A stretch of 64,000 bases of DNA from assembly GCA_963693365.1 (NCBI GenBank), contig CAVNZM010000010.1, forward strand, positions 5,208,001 to 5,272,000, written 5' to 3'. Of the stretch, positions 18,691-33,647 are shown piece after piece (position 1 is the stretch's first letter; each line of letters starts with the position of its first letter). The stretch comes from Amoebidium appalachense (lineage: Eukaryota; Ichthyosporea). The notes under the pieces were generated by a model, which ran no database searches, had not been told where the DNA came from, and saw only the letters and a list, made by a program, of their open reading frames with translations. The position numbers and the translations under genes were made by a program.

Positions 18691-18696
18691 GTCACG

Positions 18697-19170
<474 letters not shown>

Positions 19171-20527
19171 CACGCATGTGTGCTATAAATATATATATAT
19201 GTGTGTGTGTGTGTGTGTCACGTGTGCGTGCGTGCGTGCACGTGTGTGTGCTGGATTATTTACTTGTGTCAATAAGCAAGGTGAGGCAGGGGAGGGGGGA
19301 ATGGGGGGGGGGGAGGGGGGGGGGGGGGGGGGGGAGGGGGGAGGGCCAAGTGAACTGCCCTTATAGAAGAGGGCGGTAGAAGGGGGAGTAGGGGGGCCCG
19401 GGGGGAGGGGGGGGGGGGGGGGGTTGTGGGGACGGAGGGGGTGGGGGGGGGGGGGTGGGGGGGGAGGGTGGGAGGGTGTTGATACTCTTCAGGTCAAAGC
19501 CTTGGCCATCGTATACAAGACATCCTCCAATTCAGATGCCATATTGATCCGATACAGCACTAGCAAGCCGCTGGAGAGAGAGGGGGAGAAGAGGGGGGGA
19601 GGGGGGGGGGGAGGGGGGATCTCCCAAGACTGCGGCCTGTATGTCGTTTTTGCCTGGAAGGCATAGGGTGGGCGAGCGGGATACTGTAGGTGGTTACTAG
19701 TAGGTGGCCGGTGGGCGGGTGGGGGCGATTGCAGAAGGGGAAGAAGGGGGCCGGGGGGACGAGGAGGGGGGGCGGGGGGGGGGGGGGGGGGGGGAGGGGG
19801 GTTGTGATGTTGTGGTGCTCATCGAAAGTTTATGCCCGTTCCCGCATGCATATATGCCTGAAAATCATTCAGAAGTTCATTCCTTGGTCTAAATCAAAAG
19901 GCTTCAAATTGTATCATCACGGAATTCATAACACATGTACATATATCACAGTATATCGGCGGTGGCAAATGTTGACTTGTGTTTCAGTGTGCCAGGCGCC
20001 ACTGAGCAGGTTAATTAGGCCTAAGTTTTATCATAATGAAGACATCCGGCAAGTCACTCGAATAAGCAAATCAAGCTCACAAAACGACGCTCAAAAAAGT
20101 TTGCTGGATGAATTGAATCGATTGGATTTTGAAGTTCACAATAACAGGCATCATGCCTATCACATGTAAGTTTACATGAACTACGGACACGGCAGTTGAG
20201 CAAAAACGATAACCTTATCACATCATAGCTCTGCATGATGTGGAACAGTACCCGAATCTTGAGTCAAAGGCAATCATAATGAATTGGAATTTCGTGCTAC
20301 CCAGTAATCATATGATGGCACGGTGTGGTTAAAAAAGCTTACGAATATGTATTCAGATAAATCACTCTGGACCGTAGAGATACTGTGAGTGTAACAGTTA
20401 GCCAAGTGTACTAAGTAACTGTAAGTGCTCAGTAAACTAGATGCACTTCTATACAAAACCCTCTGCATTCTGTGAGAGCCATGCATCCGTGAGAGCCATG
20501 CAAAACAATCCAGGGCGGGCGGGCGGG

Positions 20528-20564
<37 letters not shown>

Positions 20565-20605
20565 TTAAGGAGGGGTAAGCCACTTTGCAACCATTACGTT
20601 TATAG

Positions 20606-21404
20606 TCAAGGAAGTTGATAGAGTTCGCATGCACGTGGAAGCTCGGCAGAAACACAACGAAGACAGCTGCCGTTTACACACCCATCCTCAACGCACGAGA
20701 GGGAATCATAGATATGACCTCGCCATTCTACATTCGTGTCCAAAAAATCCGCAAACCCGCCCGGATCTTTCATGGCACACCGCACAAGTTTCTCAAAAAG
20801 CGCGAGGCGTTTGGCTGTTAGCTCCTGTCTTTTCTTGTCTGTGAGTCGGCGCTGGCAAAAATAGGCTCTATCTTTTACCTTCCCGCATGCTTCCTTCTTT
20901 GTTTTTATCTCTTCTTTCGACATTCGTTGCTTCCGTTGGCGTGCGGGAGGACGGTAAACAATTGGGACGTGGAAGAGAAAATTGGAGGTGGTGGGAAATT
21001 CGTTGTATGTGCTGATGGGAGAGGTCGCTGAAAGCTTTTCCTCCTCCGCATCAGAGCCGCCGTCCCTGTGATTTTTGGGAAGCAAAAGGTCGGTCACTAA
21101 TAAAGTTGTTGTGAACAGATGACAGCAGGAAGCAGGAGAACGAGGAGAGGGGTTACGCTGAACGGGTGGACACACCAACACAGTGGCATACATCGTGCAC
21201 CTAAGTTACACGACATATGGTAAACAAAGCATCAGTGTACCCGCCGTCTTCACTGCCCATTGTGACTCGGGATTCTTACTACTGACTCTCACATGCACAC
21301 ACATATACGTATACGCACAAACACACAAGAAAACACATGCTCACGCACACAAACACACACGCACACACACAAGCACACACGCACGCACACACCCACCCAT
21401 ATGT

Positions 21405-21476
<72 letters not shown>

Positions 21477-21486
21477 ACACACACGA

Positions 21487-21520
<34 letters not shown>

Positions 21521-22318
21521 GTGCACACACACACACGCATACATACATGCAAGCACGCATTGATGCTCACAAGTACACACACGAGTACCAATACACACAC
21601 GTATATACGTACATATGTACACCGCAACACATCATAAGATTATACGAGACACGCACACTTGTGTAAACCGAGGAAAAAGATTCCAAGTCTTTCAATCAAC
21701 TCACCCCCACACGTCGGACTCCGCAGGCAGCCCATCATCCTCTGTCGTAGTTGCCCCAACATTTTCTCTCCAGCCTGATTCCAGCTTCACATGTGCAGAA
21801 GGCGGGAAATGGGTGGTGGTCGCAACAGATTTGCCTTCTGTGCCGCATGCACGCGTAAGTTCGTGCTCGTGCACCTCACACTCTTCATCTAGGTCGCTGT
21901 CGCAGTGTAAATCCGGGAATTGTTGTGCATGTGCATGTTGCAATTGGTTGGCATGGTTGTTTGTGAGAGAATCTGAGTGGCTTGCGTTGAGCTGCTCGAT
22001 AGAAAGCAGGGGGAGCACTGTGTCGTCCATCATGCCAAACATGTGTTCATCTGTGTTGTCTTCAGGCAGGGAGGGCCATCGGTTGAGCATTCTTACTAAC
22101 AAAGCAGGGATCCGCGGTCCAAACTTGCCCGCAGAATTTGAGTGAGTGAATAATGCTGAATATATATGTACTTAAAACAAAATGAGGTGGCTTTGTTACA
22201 CTCTACGAGATAGTAATTCCGCGAACGCCTACTATATTCTGTGCTTCGGCAAACATTATTTCGATATGTGGCTGCTGTTTTCGCTCGCTTATACTTACGC
22301 CCCCAAATCAAGCCGCAT
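20606..22318 (-). CDS. Unknown protein with acidic N-half and basic C-half (copy 1)
   Basis: Model of three exons: 22318-22299, 22091-21705, 21065-20606, with donors GTAAGT and GTGAGT and acceptors GTTAGTAAG and AATCACAG. Phases agree and the product is 288 residues. A TATA box (GGTATATAAA on the minus strand, 22351-22360) lies 33 bp upstream of the ATG and a CCAAT box is at 22390-22394. Residues 8-135 are acidic and rich in Asp, Glu, Ser and His. Residues 177-235 are Lys/Arg-rich with a helical pattern (RQRKQRMSKEEIK, then a KDRAYFCQRR segment and Leu-spaced repeats), loosely like a bZIP basic region. The C-terminus has a Cys cluster (about 263-275). I do not recognise the family; a nuclear DNA- or RNA-binding role is only a guess. 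The first exon is short, and ATG at 22090 is an alternative start. It lies wholly inside the duplicated unit. Confidence 0.5.
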
Positions 22319-22350
22319 TTCTATGGTCCGTTTGACAGAGCCGGGCAGGC

Positions 22351-22394
22351 TTTATATACCCCCAGCCCGCTAATCATATCTTGAATTTGATTGG
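22351..22394 (-). promoter_or_regulatory. TATA and CCAAT boxes of the duplicated gene, copy 1
   Basis: On the minus strand GCCAAT (22390-22394 core) precedes GGTATATAAAGCC (22351-22360). The predicted ATG is at 22318. The spacing suits a core promoter with a very short leader. The same pair occurs in copy 2. Confidence 0.5.
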
Positions 22395-22918
22395 CTGACC
22401 TTGACTCTGTAAATATTTAATCATCAGATGTCGATTCTACTGTAACGTAAAAAAAAAATTCTCTTTCTTTCTTTTTTCTTCTTCCCATCCTTCCCCCTAT
22501 AACAGCTTTTTGACATACAGTAGTAATATCAAAAGCAGTAGTGGCGCTACGGTCGGCAACGGTCGCGCGACGCCGTCAGTCCTTGTCATACCTGAGGCGC
22601 GCGACCAGCGTGTTGGCAAGATCAAAAAAGTTTAACACGTATTCAATTCACAAGTACCTGAACACACATGTACCACACACGCACACAAGGTGCACAAACT
22701 TTGACCAGCGATGAGCACCCGACATATACATAAACATGCAGATACACTCACCCAAAACAAACACACACATTGCCCGCCACACAGATACACACACAAACAC
22801 TGCAAAATGAGCATGATAACCTTGTCCCCAGTAATTCAAAATTTAGAAACAGTTGACATTGTGCGCGCGCGCACACGTCACGTGTTGTGTGTGTGTGTGT
22901 GTGTGTGTGTCATGGTGT

Positions 22919-23057
<139 letters not shown>

Positions 23058-23191
23058 GTGTGTGTGTGTGTGTGTATGTGTGTGTGCGTTTGTGTGTGTG
23101 TGTGTGTGTGTGTCACGGTGTGTGTGTCAGTGTGTGTGTGTGTGTGTGTGTGTTTGACAATGTGTGTGTGTGTGTGTGTGTGTGTGCGTTT

Positions 23192-23236
<45 letters not shown>

Positions 23237-23296
23237 AGTGTGTGTGTCAGGTGTGTGTGTGTGTGTGTGTGTGTGTGCATGTGTGTGTGTGTCAGT

Positions 23297-23350
<54 letters not shown>

Positions 23351-24714
23351 GCGTGCACGCATGTGTGCTATAAATATATATATATGTGTGTGTGTGTGTG
23401 TGTCACGTGTGCGTGCGTGCGTGCACGTGTGTGTGCTGGATTATTTACTTGTGTCAATAAGCAAGGTGAGGCAGGGGAGGGGGGAATGGGGGGGGGAGGG
23501 GGGGGGGGGGGGGGAGGGGGGGGGGGAGGGCCAAGTGAACTGCCCTTATAGAAGAGGGCGGTAGAAGGGGGAGTAGGGGGGCCCGGGGGGAGGGGGGGGG
23601 GGGGGGGTTGTGGGGACGGAGGGGGTGGGGGGGGGGGGGTGGGGGGGGAGGGTGGGAGGGTGTTGATACTCTTCAGGTCAAAGCCTTGGCCATCGTATAC
23701 AAGACATCCTCCAATTCAGATGCCATATTGATCCGATACAGCACTAGCAAGCCGCTGGAGAGAGAGGGGGAGAAGAGGGGGGGGAGGGGGGGGAGGGGGG
23801 GATCTCCCAAGACTGCGGCCTGTATGTCGTTTTTGCCTGGAAGGCATAGGGTGGGCGAGCGGGATACTGTAGGTGGTTACTAGTAGGTGGCCGGTGGGCG
23901 GGTGGGGGCGATTGCAGAAGGGGAAGAAGGGGGCCGGGGGGACGAGGAGGGGGGGCGGGGGGGGGGGGGGGGGGGGGGAGGGGGGGGGTTGTGATGTTGT
24001 GGTGCTCATCGAAAGTTTATGCCCGTTCCCGCATGCATATATGCCTGAAAATCATTCAGAAGTTCATTCCTTGGTCTAAATCAAAAGGCTTCAAATTGTA
24101 TCATCACGGAATTCATAACACATGTACATATATCACAGTATATCGGCGGTGGCAAATGTTGACTTGTGTTTCAGTGTGCCAGGCGCCACTGAGCAGGTTA
24201 ATTAGGCCTAAGTTTTATCATAATGAAGACATCCGGCAAGTCACTCGAATAAGCAAATCAAGCTCACAAAACGACGCTCAAAAAAGTTTGCTGGATGAAT
24301 TGAATCGATTGGATTTTGAAGTTCACAATAACAGGCATCATGCCTATCACATGTAAGTTTACATGAACTACGGACACGGCAGTTGAGCAAAAACGATAAC
24401 CTTATCACATCATAGCTCTGCATGATGTGGAACAGTACCCGAATCTTGAGTCAAAGGCAATCATAATGAATTGGAATTTCGTGCTACCCAGTAATCATAT
24501 GATGGCACGGTGTGGTTAAAAAAGCTTACGAATATGTATTCAGATAAATCACTCTGGACCGTAGAGATACTGTGAGTGTAACAGTTAGCCAAGTGTACTA
24601 AGTAACTGTAAGTGCTCAGTAAACTAGATGCACTTCTATACAAAACCCTCTGCATTCTGTGAGAGCCATGCATCCGTGAGAGCCATGCAAAACAATCCAG
24701 GGCGGGCGGGCGGG

Positions 24715-24751
<37 letters not shown>

Positions 24752-24792
24752 TTAAGGAGGGGTAAGCCACTTTGCAACCATTACGTTTATAG

Positions 24793-25591
24793 TCAAGGAA
24801 GTTGATAGAGTTCGCATGCACGTGGAAGCTCGGCAGAAACACAACGAAGACAGCTGCCGTTTACACACCCATCCTCAACGCACGAGAGGGAATCATAGAT
24901 ATGACCTCGCCATTCTACATTCGTGTCCAAAAAATCCGCAAACCCGCCCGGATCTTTCATGGCACACCGCACAAGTTTCTCAAAAAGCGCGAGGCGTTTG
25001 GCTGTTAGCTCCTGTCTTTTCTTGTCTGTGAGTCGGCGCTGGCAAAAATAGGCTCTATCTTTTACCTTCCCGCATGCTTCCTTCTTTGTTTTTATCTCTT
25101 CTTTCGACATTCGTTGCTTCCGTTGGCGTGCGGGAGGACGGTAAACAATTGGGACGTGGAAGAGAAAATTGGAGGTGGTGGGAAATTCGTTGTATGTGCT
25201 GATGGGAGAGGTCGCTGAAAGCTTTTCCTCCTCCGCATCAGAGCCGCCGTCCCTGTGATTTTTGGGAAGCAAAAGGTCGGTCACTAATAAAGTTGTTGTG
25301 AACAGATGACAGCAGGAAGCAGGAGAACGAGGAGAGGGGTTACGCTGAACGGGTGGACACACCAACACAGTGGCATACATCGTGCACCTAAGTTACACGA
25401 CATATGGTAAACAAAGCATCAGTGTACCCGCCGTCTTCACTGCCCATTGTGACTCGGGATTCTTACTACTGACTCTCACATGCACACACATATACGTATA
25501 CGCACAAACACACAAGAAAACACATGCTCACGCACACAAACACACACGCACACACACAAGCACACACGCACGCACACACCCACCCATATGT

Positions 25592-25663
<72 letters not shown>

Positions 25664-25673
25664 ACACACACGA

Positions 25674-25707
<34 letters not shown>

Positions 25708-26505
25708 GTGCACACACACACACGCATACATACATGCAAGCACGCATTGATGCTCACAAGTACACACACGAGTACCAATACACACACGTATATACGTACA
25801 TATGTACACCGCAACACATCATAAGATTATACGAGACACGCACACTTGTGTAAACCGAGGAAAAAGATTCCAAGTCTTTCAATCAACTCACCCCCACACG
25901 TCGGACTCCGCAGGCAGCCCATCATCCTCTGTCGTAGTTGCCCCAACATTTTCTCTCCAGCCTGATTCCAGCTTCACATGTGCAGAAGGCGGGAAATGGG
26001 TGGTGGTCGCAACAGATTTGCCTTCTGTGCCGCATGCACGCGTAAGTTCGTGCTCGTGCACCTCACACTCTTCATCTAGGTCGCTGTCGCAGTGTAAATC
26101 CGGGAATTGTTGTGCATGTGCATGTTGCAATTGGTTGGCATGGTTGTTTGTGAGAGAATCTGAGTGGCTTGCGTTGAGCTGCTCGATAGAAAGCAGGGGG
26201 AGCACTGTGTCGTCCATCATGCCAAACATGTGTTCATCTGTGTTGTCTTCAGGCAGGGAGGGCCATCGGTTGAGCATTCTTACTAACAAAGCAGGGATCC
26301 GCGGTCCAAACTTGCCCGCAGAATTTGAGTGAGTGAATAATGCTGAATATATATGTACTTAAAACAAAATGAGGTGGCTTTGTTACACTCTACGAGATAG
26401 TAATTCCGCGAACGCCTACTATATTCTGTGCTTCGGCAAACATTATTTCGATATGTGGCTGCTGTTTTCGCTCGCTTATACTTACGCCCCCAAATCAAGC
26501 CGCAT
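24793..26505 (-). CDS. Unknown protein with acidic N-half and basic C-half (copy 2)
   Basis: Second copy of the gene at 20606-22318, in the other half of the tandem duplication. Exons are 26505-26486, 26278-25892 and 25252-24793, with the same splice sites and the same 288-residue product. I saw no coding difference between copies, and the TATA and CCAAT boxes are kept (about 26538-26547 and 26577-26581). If the duplication is real, gene dosage is doubled with both promoters intact. If it is an assembly error, there is only one gene. Confidence 0.5.
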
Positions 26506-26537
26506 TTCTATGGTCCGTTTGACAGAGCCGGGCAGGC

Positions 26538-26581
26538 TTTATATACCCCCAGCCCGCTAATCATATCTTGAATTTGATTGG
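26538..26581 (-). promoter_or_regulatory. TATA and CCAAT boxes of the duplicated gene, copy 2
   Basis: Exact counterpart, in duplication copy 2, of the elements at 22351-22394. Confidence 0.5.
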
Positions 26582-26904
26582 CTGACCTTGACTCTGTAAA
26601 TATTTAATCATCAGATGTCGATTCTACTGTAACGTAAAAAAAAAATTCTCTTTCTTTCTTTTTTCTTCTTCCCATCCTTCCCCCTATAACAGCTTTTTGA
26701 CATACAGTAGTAATATCAAAAGCAGTAGTGGCGCTACGGTCGGCAACGGTCGCGCGACGCCGTCAGTCCTTGTCATACCTGAGGCGCGCGACCAGCGTGT
26801 TGGCAAGATCGGTGCATGACTAACCGGCTGTCGGACCAATAGAAGCCCTGGAAGTGTGAGCCACCAAGCCATTGTTCGAGTTCATGTTACGAATCTTTGG
26901 GCGG

Positions 26905-26985
26905 GGCCACCTTTCAAAGCCACCTCGCGATCGAGGCTCGAGCTCAGGACTCTGACCCTACCACCTACTGAGGTGGTGCCTCATT
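26905..26985 (-). repeat. Possible tRNA-derived SINE head
   Basis: On the minus strand, CACCTCAGTAGGTGGTAGGG resembles a tRNA D-arm/box A. About 20 bases on, GAGCTCGAGCCTCGATC resembles a T-arm/box B. No full cloverleaf can be drawn, so this is at best a SINE head or a tRNA remnant. Confidence 0.3.
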
Positions 26986-27257
26986 TTCCTTCCTACCTCA
27001 GCAGAAATGTCTCGCTACTAATGACAATGCTTGTCTGTGTACACGAAGTGACTGCTGCGAGTTCGAAGAACGAAGGCTGCGAAGCAAAAAGACTTCGGGC
27101 TGCAAAGAAGGAAGGAAAAATCGGCGTCAACGAGCCGAGATGGTGTGTGACACCGTCAGTACGTGTCAGACTCTGACCCTCGTGCACGTGGGAAGCCACA
27201 GCCCACGCCAATTTTTTGTGTATGCATGTGTGTGTAATTGTGCGCGCGTGTGCGCAC

Positions 27258-27549
<292 letters not shown>

Positions 27550-28046
27550 CGTGTGTGTGTGTGTGTGTGTGTCTGTGTAACGGTGCGTGTACATGTGCGT
27601 GTGTGTGCGTGTAAGTGTGTGTATGTGTGCACGTGTGCATGTCTATGTGTGCCAGTGTGTGTATGTCTGTGTGTGTGGGTGTGTGCGTGGGTGTGTGTGT
27701 GTGCGTGTGTGTGCGTGTATATATGTGTGTGTGTGTGGTGCATGCTCTTGAAACTTTGAGGGGGAAAACACTGTGAAACCAATGTTGAACACGCAAACTG
27801 TTACAAGCTCTATAGCTACATATTCATTTACAACCCAAAACAAGAATGCAGCTAAGCGCCATCTAACTAAGGGATTTTTGAATCATTTGGGGGGGTAGTA
27901 AATATCGACGTCACCCATGGTGGTACCCCCCTCCCCAAGGTAGCGGCAGGGGAGGGTGACCCCCCCACCCCCACCCCCCCTCCCCCCCTATGTGTGCCCG
28001 TGATCATGGCCAGAGGCTCCTTTCCACTCACCAAAGGTTGTACTCG

Positions 28047-28077
<31 letters not shown>

Positions 28078-28116
28078 GAGGAATGGCTTCAATTTTTGGC
28101 CACTGATGCATATATA

Positions 28117-28165
<49 letters not shown>

Positions 28166-28323
28166 AAAAGAAAAAAAAGAAAAAAGAAACAAAGAAAAAG
28201 AAAAAGAAAAAGAAATTAAAAAAAAAGAAATTAAAAAAATACGCAACCATACACACGCACCACACACCCACACAGCATCCAGACGCACACCGTGACGCGC
28301 ACCCACCCACCCACCCACCCATC

Positions 28324-28334
<11 letters not shown>

Positions 28335-28406
<72 letters not shown>

Positions 28407-28417
28407 CCACACGCACA

Positions 28418-28471
<54 letters not shown>

Positions 28472-28477
28472 TACATA

Positions 28478-28534
<57 letters not shown>

Positions 28535-28540
28535 TACGCG
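28335..28540 (+). repeat. (CA)n array
   Basis: (CA)n with a few interruptions such as CACATCCACACGC and CATACATACATATC. It is preceded by (ACCC)n. Confidence 0.95.
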
Positions 28541-28901
28541 CACACACGCTTCCCACCCCCTCGTGCCGGTGCTCCTCTCCTGTCGAATGCATACTCTATT
28601 TGTGCTCAAATTGCAAGGTCTGCTTTGAGTTGTCCACGGCAAATGTGTACTAGCAATATGCTCTTTAAGATTTTTCAACGACCTCCCCCCCCCCCCCCCC
28701 CCTCCCTCCTCCTCCTGCCCCTTTCAAATCCCCTCCTCCCCCCCCCCCTTCTCCTCCCCCCTCCCTCTGGCACTGTGACCCTGCTCCTTTACACAAATAC
28801 TATGTCACGGTGTCTAAATATATCATTTAGTTATGCACGTGCACACGCGGCATGCACACACACACACACATGTACACACACAACGCCCGCGCAAACACAC
28901 A

Positions 28902-28949
<48 letters not shown>

Positions 28950-28956
28950 ACACCCA

Positions 28957-28995
<39 letters not shown>

Positions 28996-28999
28996 CCAG

Positions 29000-29515
29000 C
29001 GATAAACTATTTCTAAGCTTTTGATGATATTGGGGGCAAGGTTATCGTGCTCACCGTGCTGTGTTCGCGTGCGCATCTGTGACGGTGGGGAATGTATGTG
29101 TGTGTGGTGTGGGTTTGTGTATCTGTATTTTCATACGCATGTCGGGTGCTCAGAGACACTGTTCAAGGTCTGTGCACCTCGTGTGCGTGTGTGGTGCATG
29201 GGTGTGCAAGTTTGTGTCAACTCAATACGTGTGAAAGTGTGTGCATGTGTGTGCGCGCCGGGTGGGGCGACTGGAACCGAGTGCACGAATGAACGGGACT
29301 GGGGGAGGGGTGGGGAGGGGAGGGGGGGGGGGGGGAGGGGGGAGGGGGGAGGGGAGGCCGGGCAGGGGCCCGGGGAGAGGGGGGAGGGGGGAGGGGAGGG
29401 GGGGGGGGGGGATGACCGTACGGCATATAGCCTGAGTTTCAGGTGATCAAGGAATCCTATTAGTTAGCCCTAATGTTTACGCGTACGTTTTGGCAATGTA
29501 TGTAAACCACTGCTA
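29000..29515 (+). repeat. Dispersed repeat family D, plus-strand copy
   Basis: Inverted relative of 18196-18690, so the family flanks the duplicated region in opposite orientation. Shared blocks include CAAGGTTATCGTGCTCA, GTCGGGTGCTCAGAG, GAGTTTCAGG and ACGTTTTGGCAATGTATG. The middle is a G-rich block (29300-29411). The copies are visibly diverged. Confidence 0.65.
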
Positions 29516-29586
29516 TTCTACATGACTATAATTTCATCAGCTTATCTGTTATAGTCACACGATGAGAAGCCCAGCCTTTGGGGTGG

Positions 29587-29627
<41 letters not shown>

Positions 29628-29838
29628 CCCCCGTTCCCCCCCCAGGAGGGACTCAACTCTTCAGGTGGATGGTGCCCCCCCCCCCTTCCCCTCCGGTCCC
29701 ATGCTAGCCGAAGGGGTGCCCCCCTCCCCCTCCCCCCCCCCCCCCCCCCCCGGCCCCCTCCGAGAGGGAGGAACCACCTGTCCAAAGGGGTGGGTGGGTC
29801 TCCCCCCCGGACCCCCCCGCCCTCTCCCCCCCCCCCCC

Positions 29839-29877
<39 letters not shown>

Positions 29878-30077
29878 CAAATGCTTTTCCCCAAAGTTAC
29901 TACTACCCCCAACCCCGTTTCAAAATCAAGAATTCCTAAAATTATATCGGAATAAAATCAAAACATTTGAACCGATTTTTTCAACCCTCGGGTGACATGT
30001 TCAAGACCGAATCTTCACATGCATGTAGGCATGTACGTTTACGGTAAATCGGTTGGCATCATGCAGTGCACATACAT

Positions 30078-30112
<35 letters not shown>

Positions 30113-30249
30113 TCCTCCCCTACCCCCCCCCCCCTCCCCCCACCCACTCACACACACGAACACGTACACACACATGCACATACACATGCACACAAACACA
30201 TACACACAGACACATGCCCACAAACGTACACACAGACACATACACACAA

Positions 30250-30348
<99 letters not shown>

Positions 30349-31525
30349 TCACGCGTACACACAGATGCAATCACACTCATCACAAAAACGTTTTGGGGGG
30401 TACTGCGGCACGTATCACATGCACATCCAAACTAAAACATTCGTTGCCTGGACCACACACACACAATGCCACTTTGTCTGAAAAATACATGTGTGGGAAG
30501 CCACGTAATTTCGAGCTTTTCCGCTCGTTTTTTGTAGAGAAAGTAAACCAAAAAAACTATCTGCTGCCTTTGGCAGTATTCAAGTTCAATACATGGGAGC
30601 CTTCCCCCCCCCCCCCCCCCTCTCCCTTCCCTTCCCCCCCCTCCCCCCCCCTCTCCCCCTTCCCCCTACTCACACCCGGATCCCGTTATCTCATTCCCCG
30701 CATTCCCCCCCCCCCCCCCCCCCCCCACCCACCCACCCACCCCCCACCCCCCACCACCAGCCCCGGGAACCCATAAATTCCTTTTCCCCCTTCAAAATGC
30801 TAGCTAGTGCAAAATGTCGTACAATTGAAGGCTTACGTATATCTGATTAATTGATAGCCCTGCACGGGTCACTCGCTTTCAAAAATAACAGGTAAATCGA
30901 GAAAAACGATCACGCTAGAACCTTCAGGTTCAACCGTATTAGGCTGTGGTCCTGTATTAACCTTCCCCCCGGTTCGTGGGGTTTTTCTAGGGGTGGGTTA
31001 GAAAGGGATGTTTTGCGTACGAACATGTGTGTTGCCGGGCTGTCGTGTACTAATGAAGCCCTGTTGCTATGCCGTACACACTGGCTACAGTGTGGGCCGG
31101 CCATACATATGCATGGATGTGTGACGGTCGAATATGTGCCCAAAAGTACCACTTTGAAAATTGCAAAACGAGTTTGGACTTCCCCTGTTTGAATAAACAG
31201 CACATTCCCCCCCTGTTTGGATTCTTCAGATTGAATTTATTGCTTTGGGTTGGGTTTTCGGGTTTTTTGAACGAAAGCCGTTCTGTTGCTCGAGTTTTGA
31301 CTAGAAGTTGATATTTTCGACTTCACTCATGAAGACTGTCTCTTGGCGGTTTTGTTTCGTGCGCACATTTTCAACCGTGCGCGCGCACGCACACACATAC
31401 ACACACACACACATGCACACGCGCGCGTGCGCGGTGTGCGCACAAGCATGCAAGCACGAAAACATACATTCACAAACCGTACATGCAGATACACATATAC
31501 ACACACGCACACACACACACACATG

Positions 31526-31635
<110 letters not shown>

Positions 31636-31860
31636 GTAACGAGCAGCGGGACCCGATGACCATGAAGGGGTGTGTGTGTGTGTGTGTGTGGAGGGAAGGG
31701 TGTGGGGGGGGGAGGGGGGAGGAGTAGTGGTCGGAGATGGACAATGTAAAACAGGGAGAGCGAAGGAAAATAGAGTGGGGACGGTGGGAAAGCGGAAAAG
31801 GGGGAAACGTTATAAGGTAAGGTTTTGGGTGGGTGGGTGCATGGGGGGAGGCGAGGGAAA

Positions 31861-31902
<42 letters not shown>

Positions 31903-33090
31903 GTTCTGAATAATACCTCCTGGACCAGAGCACAGATTGGTGTTTGCCCGCCCCCGCCCGTTTGCTGTGTGCACGTGTGCGTACGTGTGTGCTTACGTGT
32001 GGGCATGTGCTCACATGCGTGTGTGGGGGAGCCTCGGGGTCGGGGTGGGGTGGTGGTGCTGGTTGGGGAGGGGCGGGGGGAGGGTTGGGGGGGGGGGGGG
32101 GGAGGGGGGGAGTGGGTGGTGGTGGTGGTGGGGGGGGGGGGGGGGGGGGGGAGGGGGGGCGGGATCATGAGGTATGTATACTTAAGACTGCCACAATGGC
32201 TAGTAGCGGGTCTTGCAAGGTGACTCGTCCAGAGAATTTGAGAGAAAACAGTGAAAAAAAATAGCTTTAGCCTTAAAACATTGCATACAGTGTAGACATA
32301 TTACTACTAAGAAGCCGCAACCCACGAGCGCTTGGATACAAGGGAGTGGTGTGCCGGCATTAACTTACAACAACGAAACATGCATTCTTTTCAGCTATAT
32401 ATAAAAGGATTGTTACATATCACGATCGCTCCAATTGGTTTGTTACCACTATCACGAATAGATTCATCAATTTTACATACACCCACCGTCGTAGGCTCGG
32501 TCATGTCTATTGCAGTTGGTCCATGAGATCCGAAACAAGAAAAACCAAAAGACATACCACAAAACTGCAACTTATACACATTAAATGCGAATGACACCAA
32601 ATGATTTAGCATCAAATTGTACACAATCGTACACAGAATGAAGACACACAGATGACCTTCACTAAATTACAGAATAAAACCCAAGCTCCAAACAACCAGT
32701 CATGTCTAATTAACTCGAACATCATACCATGTTGGATTTCTGACCTAAACTAAACCTTGCCAGGGCCATGTGATATTTTAAAAAGGAATGGGGCATATAA
32801 ACTGTGTACGATGCATATTGCCCCCCCCCCCCCCCCCCCCCCCCCCCACACACACACACATAGACACCCACCCTCCCACCACCACCACCACCACCATATC
32901 ATTACATGCTGCCGGCTGCCAGTTCTAAAAGAAAAGCAAAAAAAGAGTGGAGAGGGGGGCAAAGAAAGGTGGTAACGGGCTGAAGGGGGGGTAGGGGGGA
33001 GGATAGCAGAAATAAAAAAGATACTGAACAAACCCGTAAATCACATATTGTAGAACGTGGAGAGAGGAGAGACAGGGACAGAGACAGACA

Positions 33091-33410
<320 letters not shown>

Positions 33411-33647
33411 GGGGGGAGCGAGAGAGAGAGAGAGGAGGAAAAGGCGGAAGGCTATGGTATATATCGAAGACGATCGGCAAGCTTTCGGGATGTGCTATGT
33501 GCAGTCACTGTCGGCTGAGGTTTTCGAGTGTCAACGAAGATTTTTTCTTTCGGCCCTTCCTAACTGTCGACACTGATTTTTCCTTTCCGACCCCAGCATC
33601 TATCTTCCTCATAGCCACCTCCTTAAACCATGGTCCACAGCGTCCCC

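Noticed and set aside
19690-20169. 159-codon plus-strand frame opposite the duplicated gene region
   Set aside because: The first part is G-run translation; the rest has no recognisable motif or clear start.
20606-21193. Single 195-codon minus-strand frame in the duplicated unit
   Set aside because: Its first ~43 codons look intronic; a GGGG|GTGAGT donor and CACAG acceptor give a phase-consistent spliced model.
32197-32264. Small plus-strand frame MASSGSCKVTRPENLRENSEKK
   Set aside because: Too short, no domain, no supporting splice partner.
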